Shown one piece after another: positions 27,112-33,118 of a stretch of DNA of 33,118 bases. The notes below the pieces were generated by a model. That model ran no database searches. It worked only from the letters and a program-made list of their open reading frames with translations, and was not told the DNA's origin. The DNA is from Lachnospiraceae bacterium. Lineage in GTDB: Bacteria; Bacillota; Clostridia; Lachnospirales; Lachnospiraceae. Positions within the stretch are counted from its first letter, which is position 1, and every line of letters begins with the position of its first letter. Location of the stretch: the NCBI GenBank assembly GCA_024681985.1, contig JAIKZU010000054.1, forward strand, positions 1 through 33,118, in the 5' to 3' direction. A program made the position numbers and the translations under genes.

Positions 27112-29205
27112 CTAAACTTCTTCGTCGTTTTCAAGTTTGCTCTTTCTGCGCTCGATCTCCGCATCCATCACATCCTGCGGTGTCTGCTGATACTTTAAGA
27201 AGCTGTAGGAAAAGGTTCCGGCACCACCGGTCAGGGAACGAAGGGTGGTCCCATATCCGTATAACTCCGCATCCGGGATCTCGGCTACGATCTCCTGCTT
27301 ACCGCCTTCTACGGGGTTCATGCCCATTACTTTAGCACGGCGCTTGTTCAGATCGCCCATGGCATCTCCGGTATTCTCATCCGGCACCAATACGTGGATC
27401 TCGGAAATGGGCTCTAAAAGAACGGGCTTCGCTTCCAAGATTCCCTTCTTCAAAGCCTGGATGGCAGCGGTCTTAAATGCCATTTCGGAAGAGTCCACCG
27501 CATGGTAAGATCCGTCGTACAGATTGGCCTTGATACCCACCACCGGATAAGCTGCCAGAGGGCCGCTCTTTACGCCTTCTTCAATACCCTTTTCCACTGC
27601 GGGGAAATAGTTCTTGGGAACTGCGCCACCCACAACGGTCTGAGAGAACTCATAGGATTTTTCCATATCCGCTGACGGCTCGAAGGTCATCTTAACGTGA
27701 CCGTACTGTCCATGACCGCCGGACTGCTTTTTATATTTGTATTCCACATCGCTCTTTGCGCGAATGGTCTCTCTATATGCAACCTTCGGCTTGCAAAGCT
27801 CGATCTCAACCTTATACTTCTCCTGAAGCATATCGGCTACGATCTCCAGATGCTGTTCACTGATACCGTACACCAGTGTCTGGTGGTTCTCACCGTCATT
27901 AACCACCTTTAAGGTAAGGTCTTCCTGGGCGATCTTTGCCAATGCAGCAGAAGCCTTCTCCTCTTCTCCTTTTTTCTTTACCTTATAGCGAAGGCAGGTA
28001 TAAGGAGTCGGGATCTCCGTACGGATATATACGATGGGATTGGCCTTTGTGGAAAGGGAATCCGTGGTGGTGACTTTATTCAGCTTACTGAGGGCACCGA
28101 TATCTCCGGCGTGCAATTCCTTAACTTCTTCTGCTTTAGATCCGCAAAGCACGTAGATCTTTCCGATCTTTTCCTCTGCATCTTTATGGTGATTAAACAT
28201 CACATCATCGGTCTTTAATACACCGGAATTCACCTTAATAAGAGAATACTTTCCTACGAAAGGATCCACGATAGTCTTAAATACGTAGGCTGACTTCGGT
28301 TTGGAGAAGTCGTAGTCCGCTTCAAATACTTCATTGCTCTTTGCATTGATTCCTGCGCATTTCAAACGATCCGGTCCGGGCAGATATTTAACGATATCCA
28401 CCATCAGGGTAAACATGCCACGGTTGGTAAGGTTGGATCCCATCAGTACGGGAACGATAGAACCATCTGCCACATTTACACGAAGAGCCTGACGGATCTC
28501 ATCATCGGAAAACTCCTCGCCGCCGAAATAGCGATCCATGAATTCCTCGGAGGTCTCCGCAACGGATTCCATTAATGCTTCTCTGCATACTTCGAGGTTT
28601 TCTTTGGAATAATCCGGAACATCCATCGTCTCGGGTTTACCCTCTCCGTTCCATCTCTTTGCGCGCTGCTGGATGACATTTACATATCCCACAAACTCGC
28701 CGTTCTCTCTCACCGGCAGATGGAAGGGAGCGATCTTCTTTCCGTATAACTCCTGCAGATCCAAAACCACCTGCTTGAAGCTGGCTTCATCAATATCCAT
28801 CTCGGTAACGAAGACCATACGAGGCAAATGATACTTTTCACACAGTTCCCATGCACGCTTGGTGCCGGTCTCCACGCCGTTCTTTCCGGATACTACGATA
28901 ATGGCGGAATCGGCGGCGGAAACTGCTTCTTCTACCTCCCCCACAAAATCAATGGATCCCGGCGCATCCAGGATATTGATCTTGCAATCCTCCCATTCAA
29001 TGGGTATCAGCGATGTCTTAATGGACATCTTACGTTTGATCTCCTGGGAATCATAGTCGCTGATGGTATTCCCATCCTCGATCCGGCCGGCACGATTCGT
29101 GATCTTTGCCAGATAGGCCATGGACTCCACAAGAGATGTCTTACCGGCGCCACCATGGCCCAGTAATACAACGTTTCTGATTTTGTCTGTTGTAAAAACC
29201 TTCAT
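27112..29205 (-). CDS. EF-G-like translational GTPase paralogue with altered G motifs
   Basis: The 697-residue protein has the full five-domain EF-G layout: GTPase domain (~1-275), domain II, domain III (~375-450), domain IV (~455-590) and domain V. Domain IV contains KNYFPAVEKGIEEG and GSYHAVDSSEMAFK. The GTPase motifs depart from canonical EF-G. G1 is GHGGAGKT (16-23). Switch I reads RKMSI (59-62) instead of RGITI. G3 is DAPGS (80-84), where canonical EF-G has DTPGH with the catalytic His. G4 is TEMD (134-137) instead of NKMD. These features match the EF-G-like/EF-G2 paralogue group rather than the main fusA product, normally found in the str operon with rpsL and rpsG. The frame begins at a TTG at 29220, but GGGGGA spaces correctly to the ATG at 29205. 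Its role (recycling, alternative translocation or non-translational) is unknown. Confidence 0.88.
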   Translation of the reverse strand: MKVFTTDKIRNVVLLGHGGAGKTSLVESMAYLAKITNRAGRIEDGNTISDYDSQEIKRKMSIKTSLIPIEWEDCKINILDAPGSIDFVGEVEEAVSAADSAIIVVSGKNGVETGTKRAWELCEKYHLPRMVFVTEMDIDEASFKQVVLDLQELYGKKIAPFHLPVRENGEFVGYVNVIQQRAKRWNGEGKPETMDVPDYSKENLEVCREALMESVAETSEEFMDRYFGGEEFSDDEIRQALRVNVADGSIVPVLMGSNLTNRGMFTLMVDIVKYLPGPDRLKCAGINAKSNEVFEADYDFSKPKSAYVFKTIVDPFVGKYSLIKVNSGVLKTDDVMFNHHKDAEEKIGKIYVLCGSKAEEVKELHAGDIGALSKLNKVTTTDSLSTKANPIVYIRTEIPTPYTCLRYKVKKKGEEEKASAALAKIAQEDLTLKVVNDGENHQTLVYGISEQHLEIVADMLQEKYKVEIELCKPKVAYRETIRAKSDVEYKYKKQSGGHGQYGHVKMTFEPSADMEKSYEFSQTVVGGAVPKNYFPAVEKGIEEGVKSGPLAAYPVVGIKANLYDGSYHAVDSSEMAFKTAAIQALKKGILEAKPVLLEPISEIHVLVPDENTGDAMGDLNKRRAKVMGMNPVEGGKQEIVAEIPDAELYGYGTTLRSLTGGAGTFSYSFLKYQQTPQDVMDAEIERRKSKLENDEEV

Positions 29206-29246
29206 GAATTGTTCCCCCAATCTATATTTTTTACAAATACATTAAT

Positions 29247-29275
29247 ATTTTACTTCTCATCAGTCCTAAAAACAA
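29247..29275 (-). promoter_or_regulatory. Possible promoter of the EF-G-like gene
   Basis: On the minus strand TTGTTT (29270-29275) and TAAAAT (29247-29252) are 17 bases apart, about 42 bases before the ATG. The -10 box is a good match and the -35 box is moderate. Confidence 0.45.
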
Positions 29276-29296
29276 TGATAAGTTTTCAAATCAAAA

Positions 29297-29325
29297 TTGC
29301 CCTGGAACCTAAAATCATATACAAT
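29297..29325 (+). promoter_or_regulatory. Promoter of the tyrA-aroA operon
   Basis: TTGCCC (29297-29302) and TACAAT (29320-29325) are exactly 17 bases apart, about 62 bases before the tyrA start. It is divergent from the EF-G-like promoter within the 182-base intergenic region. I see no leader-peptide attenuator or T-box between it and tyrA. Confidence 0.55.
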
Positions 29326-29387
29326 AAGACGAGTCATTTAAAGTACGAAATATATTGCATTTTATCAATACAAACGGAGGAAATATC

Positions 29388-30485
29388 ATGAATATCCGTA
29401 CAGCCGGTTTTATCGGCCTCGGTTTGATCGGGGGATCCATCGCAAAGGCCATCCGCCAAGTCTATCCCGATATCAAGATCATCGCCCATGCATCCCATAC
29501 ATCCACCCTGGAAGAAGCCTATGACGCAGGTGTCATTACAAATAATACCCCTCTTCCTCTTTCGGAATTTGCAAATACGGACGTTTTGTTTCTGTGCTCT
29601 CCCGTTAAGGTCAATCTGGACTATATGAGCCAGCTGGCACCCCTTTTAAAGGATGACTGCATCATAACGGATGTGGGCAGCGTCAAAGGAGATATTCATA
29701 AACATGCCCATGCTTTATCTATCACAAATCAGTTTATCGGCGGACATCCCATGACCGGATCGGAAAAAATCGGTTTTTCCAATTCCGATCCCTCCCTTTT
29801 GGAAAACGCCTATTATATCCTGACAAAAGACGAGCATACGGACCAAAAGCTTTATGAGGAGTTTTCCCGGTTCATCTCCTCCCTTGGTCCTCTGGTGATG
29901 GCACTGTCTCCCGAAGAACATGACTTCGCCACAGCAGCCATCTCCCACCTGCCCCATGTCATCAGCGCATCGTTAGTCAACGTAGTAAAAAACAATGACG
30001 AAAACTCCGTATTAAAGACCATAGCCGCCGGAGGCTTTAAGGACATCACCCGTATTTCCTCATCATCACCCGTCATGTGGCAGAATATCTGCATGGAGAA
30101 CAAGGAGGAGATCCTAAAGCTCATCGACCTCTACAAACAGGAGTTAGAGCATTTTACCGAAGCAATCTCCAAGGGAAACGAGGCAGAACTGATCGAGCAG
30201 TTTTCTTCTGCAAAAAACTATCGCGACTCCCTACGGATCCGAAAGTCTTCCTTACTCCCTCGCACTTTTGAATGCTTCGTGGACATCCCGGATGTCACCG
30301 GTGTCATTGCTAAAGTGGCTACGCTTTTGGCTAAATACGATATCTCTATCCAAAACATCGGCATCGTCAACAACCGGGAATATGCAAACGGTGCGCTGCA
30401 TATCGAATTCAAGACAGAGACCGATCTTTTAAAAGCCGAAACCTGTCTTAAGAAAAACGGATTTAAAACGTTTCCCAAACAGTAG
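29388..30485 (+). CDS. tyrA: Prephenate dehydrogenase with C-terminal ACT domain
   Basis: TyrA oxidatively decarboxylates prephenate to 4-hydroxyphenylpyruvate, the step toward tyrosine. From the chosen start it is 365 residues. The NAD(P)-binding Rossmann loop is GLGLIGGS at 10-17. Family motifs follow: GGHPMTGSEK with an active-site His region, and ISHLPHVISASL. The C-terminal ~70 residues form an ACT domain (FVDIPDVTGVIAKVATLL), likely for tyrosine feedback inhibition. The frame is open 11 codons upstream, but the ATG at 29388 has GGAGG seven bases before it and starts directly at the Rossmann fold. aroA follows after 30 bases, forming an aromatic amino acid operon. Nicotinamide preference is not resolved. 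Confidence 0.95.
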   Translation: MNIRTAGFIGLGLIGGSIAKAIRQVYPDIKIIAHASHTSTLEEAYDAGVITNNTPLPLSEFANTDVLFLCSPVKVNLDYMSQLAPLLKDDCIITDVGSVKGDIHKHAHALSITNQFIGGHPMTGSEKIGFSNSDPSLLENAYYILTKDEHTDQKLYEEFSRFISSLGPLVMALSPEEHDFATAAISHLPHVISASLVNVVKNNDENSVLKTIAAGGFKDITRISSSSPVMWQNICMENKEEILKLIDLYKQELEHFTEAISKGNEAELIEQFSSAKNYRDSLRIRKSSLLPRTFECFVDIPDVTGVIAKVATLLAKYDISIQNIGIVNNREYANGALHIEFKTETDLLKAETCLKKNGFKTFPKQ

Positions 30486-30515
30486 CTTTTGTTCGAAAAG
30501 AAAGGCGATACGCTC

Positions 30516-31805
30516 ATGTCTCAAAATACAGTGATTCGAAAAAAGAATGCTCTAAAAGGTGAGATCACGGTTCCGGGAGATAAATCCATCTCCCATCGAG
30601 CCATCATGTTTGGTGCCTTAGCCCAGGGGATGACCGAGATTGACGGTTTTTTGGAGGGGGCCGACTGTCTCTCCACCATATCCTGTTTTAAAAAAATGGG
30701 GGTGGATATTCAGCGGGATGGATCCAAGGTAAAGGTATATGGCAGCGGACTTCACGGTCTTAAAAAGCCATCGGATACCCTGGATGTGGGAAACAGTGGT
30801 ACCACTACCCGTCTCATCAGCGGCATCCTGGCAGGACAATCCTTTGTTTCCACACTGAACGGAGATGCCTCTATCCAAAAAAGGCCAATGAAACGGATCA
30901 TGGATCCCCTTCGCAAAATGGGAGCGGATATCACTTCCATCCATCAAAATGACTGCGCACCACTACGCATTGCCCCTGCATCCACCGGGCTTCATGGGAT
31001 CGACTACATCTCTCCCGTGGCCTCCGCACAGGTAAAATCCTGCGTGCTCTTGGCCGGCCTCTATGCATCGGGAAAAACTTCCGTAACGGAACCCCTGCTT
31101 TCCCGTAATCATACTGAGCTGATGCTTTCCGCCTTCGGAGCAGACATTCATAGTATTGGTTTGAAAACCACTATTTCCCCGGATCCGATACTACACGCAC
31201 AAAAAATCCTGGTACCGGGAGATATCTCTTCGGCCGCTTACTTTATAGCAGCAGCTCTGATCACAGAAAACAGCCAACTGTTGATCAAAAACGTAAACAT
31301 CAACCCCACCCGTGCCGGTATCCTGAAGGTAGCCGAAGCCATGGGGGGTAACATCACCTATGAAAACAAACGCATCATCTCCAACGAAGAAGTAGCCGAT
31401 CTGTACGTGCGGTCATCTGCTTTGCACGGAACAAATATCAGTGGCGAGATCATCCCGACTCTCATTGATGAGATCCCGGTGATCGCCATAATGGCAGCCT
31501 ACGCCTCCGGCAAAACTACGATCGCGGATGCAGCGGAACTGAAAGTAAAAGAATCCGACCGTATCACGGTAGTAACGGAAAACCTGAAAGATATGGGCTG
31601 CGATATCACACCCACAGAAGACGGTATGATCATCAACGGCGGATCGCCTCTTCACGGAGCTGTCATCTCCACCCATATGGATCACCGGATCGCCATGGCC
31701 TTCGCTGTGGCAGGTTTAAATGCAAATGGAGAGACATCCTTTGACGATGCTACAGTGGTAGATATCTCTTACCCCCATTTTTTTAATACCTTATCATCTC
31801 TATGA
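30516..31805 (+). CDS. aroA: 3-phosphoshikimate 1-carboxyvinyltransferase (EPSP synthase)
   Basis: This enzyme condenses shikimate-3-phosphate with phosphoenolpyruvate, the sixth step of the shikimate pathway. From the selected ATG it is 429 residues, normal for the two-domain inverted-repeat fold. Lys23, Ser24 and Arg28 lie in the VPGDKSISHRA motif. The second signature GNSGTTTR is at 92-99, and the C-terminal domain has KVKESDRI and MDHRIAMAFA. The GNSGTT form resembles Gram-positive (class II-type) enzymes more than the GNAGTA of E. coli, but the class is only suggested. An upstream TTG at 30489 is in frame, but AAAGG lies 10 bases before the ATG at 30516. It follows tyrA and ends just before a convergent gene. 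Confidence 0.96.
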   Translation: MSQNTVIRKKNALKGEITVPGDKSISHRAIMFGALAQGMTEIDGFLEGADCLSTISCFKKMGVDIQRDGSKVKVYGSGLHGLKKPSDTLDVGNSGTTTRLISGILAGQSFVSTLNGDASIQKRPMKRIMDPLRKMGADITSIHQNDCAPLRIAPASTGLHGIDYISPVASAQVKSCVLLAGLYASGKTSVTEPLLSRNHTELMLSAFGADIHSIGLKTTISPDPILHAQKILVPGDISSAAYFIAAALITENSQLLIKNVNINPTRAGILKVAEAMGGNITYENKRIISNEEVADLYVRSSALHGTNISGEIIPTLIDEIPVIAIMAAYASGKTTIADAAELKVKESDRITVVTENLKDMGCDITPTEDGMIINGGSPLHGAVISTHMDHRIAMAFAVAGLNANGETSFDDATVVDISYPHFFNTLSSL

Positions 31806-31808
31806 AGC

Positions 31809-31833
31809 TAACGAGGGTAGCGTTATCGTTTTT
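31809..31833 (+). terminator. Weak terminator-like hairpin after aroA
   Basis: TAACG (31809-31813) and CGTTA (31821-31825) form a short 5-bp stem with a 7-base loop, followed after three bases by five T (31829-31833). It is in the right place, 4 bases after the aroA stop and before the convergent gene, but the stem is weak. Confidence 0.35.
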
Positions 31834-31839
31834 ATACAT

Positions 31840-33118
31840 TTAATTGGATACACTGAGTTCATAGATCACAAGATGGTGTTCGATAACAGAGCCAAATACT
31901 CGACAAGTAAGCACTCCGTTAGGAAACAGTATTCCTAACGGCTCATAAGTATCTTTGGTCATATCTGCAAACTGTACTCCGTTGGTGATCTGAATGGTTC
32001 CTGTGTTCCCGATGGTATAGGCGGGATCCAACATGATCAGTTCGTTTTTATTTGAAGTGTTTTTCAAATAAATATCATCGAATACATGTAATCCGGTAGA
32101 TTCCACCACCGGTGTGGCCTGAAAAAAATAATTTGTAGTGCGCCTGGCATAACCGGATCCGTTGGTCTTCATATAAGTGACGCCTTTGTTATACCCGATC
32201 TGTTCTCCTTCGGATTTACCCTGCGACTTTCCGGCTGCAAATCCGGCATCATACCCCTCTCTACTCTTTTTATCCGCAATCTCATCAATGCTCTGTGAGA
32301 TCTCCTCGATGGTAGTGGGAGCATCATCTTCCGAAAGATAATCCTTTGTCTTTTCCCGCAATATAGAAATACCGTTATGGATGGAATCGGCATATACTAA
32401 AAACGGTACCAGAGGTGCTTTATCTTCCACATCCTCACTCCGCAAATCGGCAACCGTGAATCCATTTGTCAGCAACGACGTCGCCAATGTACATTTTCCG
32501 TTACTGACTGACCGAAAAACCGATTGAATATCTTCGTCTGTTTGCCTTTCATGCGTCATGATCTCATCAATTTTTTGATGAAGTAATTCGTCCCTTTGGG
32601 ATGATAACCTACTTTCGTCACTTTGCGCAGACTCTAAAACCTCCAATTTATCACTGAGTTCCTGCAGTCCTGTTTTATTCTGCTCCTGTATTTGACTCAG
32701 TGAATCATTTGTCCTATCCTGCATCTTTTCCAATGAATCACTTGTTTGCTTTTGCATCTGTTCAAAGGATGCGTTGGATTGCTCCTGCATCCGATCTAAG
32801 GTTTCGTTTGTTTTGTTCTGCTCTAAAAACAGCAAAGACTGGGCTTCGGTTTTATCCTGTACATCTTCCAGTGCATTTAAGATTTCTTCATACTTAGCTT
32901 TGTCCTGTACCGACATGCTGTTCCATATGGTTTTAAACTCTTTTACGGATGCACTGTATGTCTTGGTGATAGCTTCCAAATCCTGACCGATGGCAGATAC
33001 TTTTTCATCCACATCCGATACTTTCCCCTCATCCATCTCTGTGAGTAGATTGGTGATCTCATTTTGCGTCTCGTAGATATCCGTCTGCAGGGTTTCCAGA
33101 TTGGTGGTCTCATGATTG
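31840..33118 (-). CDS. Coiled-coil protein with hendecad repeats and Gly-rich hinge, N-terminus beyond window
   Basis: I do not recognise this protein. The frame is open from the right edge to the stop at 31840, giving at least 426 residues. The Met at 33036 has no good ribosome binding site, and the coiled-coil pattern continues upstream without a stop, so the start lies outside the window. Numbering from that Met: ~1-175 is a polar coiled coil with five tandem 11-residue repeats at 74-128. Residues ~178-255 may be a small helical domain (GKCTLATSLLTNGFTVADLRS). Residues 261-285 are a Gly/Lys/Ser-rich low-complexity hinge (GYDAGFAAGKSQGKSEG). Residues ~300-398 look like an all-beta C-terminal domain. 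There are no signal or membrane segments in the visible part. The layout, and the phrase type of the helical and hinge segments, recall phage tail-fibre or surface proteins; this is a weak analogy, since no other phage genes are seen. Confidence 0.75.
   Translation of the reverse strand, partial: NHETTNLETLQTDIYETQNEITNLLTEMDEGKVSDVDEKVSAIGQDLEAITKTYSASVKEFKTIWNSMSVQDKAKYEEILNALEDVQDKTEAQSLLFLEQNKTNETLDRMQEQSNASFEQMQKQTSDSLEKMQDRTNDSLSQIQEQNKTGLQELSDKLEVLESAQSDESRLSSQRDELLHQKIDEIMTHERQTDEDIQSVFRSVSNGKCTLATSLLTNGFTVADLRSEDVEDKAPLVPFLVYADSIHNGISILREKTKDYLSEDDAPTTIEEISQSIDEIADKKSREGYDAGFAAGKSQGKSEGEQIGYNKGVTYMKTNGSGYARRTTNYFFQATPVVESTGLHVFDDIYLKNTSNKNELIMLDPAYTIGNTGTIQITNGVQFADMTKDTYEPLGILFPNGVLTCRVFGSVIEHHLVIYELSVSN
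32653..32817 (-). repeat. Five tandem hendecad (11-residue) coding repeats
   Basis: The repeat units read NKTNETLDRMQ, EQSNASFEQMQ, KQTSDSLEKMQ, DRTNDSLSQIQ and EQNKTGLQELS, each 33 bases of coding sequence. Hydrophobic residues (Leu/Phe and Met/Ile) recur at fixed positions, as in right-handed coiled coils built on an 11-residue period. The copies differ enough that they are not a recent DNA duplication. Confidence 0.8.

Noticed and set aside
32653-32817. CRISPR-like or DNA tandem repeat
   Set aside because: The periodicity is at the protein level (11-residue coiled-coil units); the DNA copies are diverged and contiguous with no spacers.

Overview
The window looks like a chromosomal segment of a strictly anaerobic Firmicute of the class Clostridia, most likely Lachnospiraceae. 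The evidence is gene content and order: the ftsK / formate-THF ligase / rlmH / phoH / membrane HD protein / ybeY run, a ydiF-like ABC-F gene next to rex, a ferredoxin-type [FeFe]-hydrogenase-like protein, an iron-sulfur aldo/keto reductase, a homodimeric-type NADP isocitrate dehydrogenase, and strong GGAGG-type ribosome binding sites. I assign no genus. I see no rRNA, tRNA, CRISPR array, insertion sequence or integrated-element boundary. No gene-free stretch exceeds about 210 bases.

Layout. (1) 1-9896, minus strand, a tightly packed probable operon read right to left: ftsK, fhs, a zinc-ribbon/TPR membrane protein, rlmH, pdp, phoH, a shortened degenerate PgpH-like HD membrane protein, and ybeY (cut by the left edge). 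Gaps are 0-21 bases and there are three 4-base stop/start overlaps. (2) 10032-14883, minus strand: alr, a CNNM/CBS transporter-like protein, yebC and glgA, ending in a clean intrinsic terminator at 10032-10060. (3) 15087-18355, plus strand: a [FeFe]-hydrogenase-like domain fused to a chemoreceptor signalling domain, a strong terminator, then an iron-sulfur aldo/keto reductase with its own promoter. (4) 18339-21231, minus strand: rex, a coiled-coil protein of unknown function, and the NAD(P)HX repair enzyme nnrE/nnrD. The rex promoter carries a Rex-operator-like palindrome across its -35 box. (5) 21341-26922, minus strand: leuS, icd and a ydiF-like ABC-F ATPase, from a good promoter just after a strong terminator. 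(6) 27112-29205, minus strand: an EF-G paralogue with altered GTPase motifs. (7) 29388-31805, plus strand: tyrA and aroA (aromatic amino acid synthesis) from a clear promoter. (8) 31840 to the right edge, minus strand: a long coiled-coil protein with hendecad repeats and a glycine-rich hinge, incomplete at its N-terminus.

Most of the window is housekeeping: translation and RNA maturation (ybeY, rlmH, yebC, leuS, EF-G-like, ABC-F, phoH), DNA segregation (ftsK), cell wall (alr), one-carbon, nucleoside and glycogen metabolism. A redox theme runs through the middle: a putative hydrogen/redox-sensing chemoreceptor, the NADH sensor Rex under apparent autoregulation, and repair of damaged NAD(P)H. 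The best candidate for a little-described system is the soluble hydrogenase-chemoreceptor fusion at 15087-17018. It keeps the cysteine ligands for its clusters but has lost the proton-relay cysteine, which suggests a sensor rather than a high-turnover enzyme. Function assignments rest on motif recognition only; no database searches were run.
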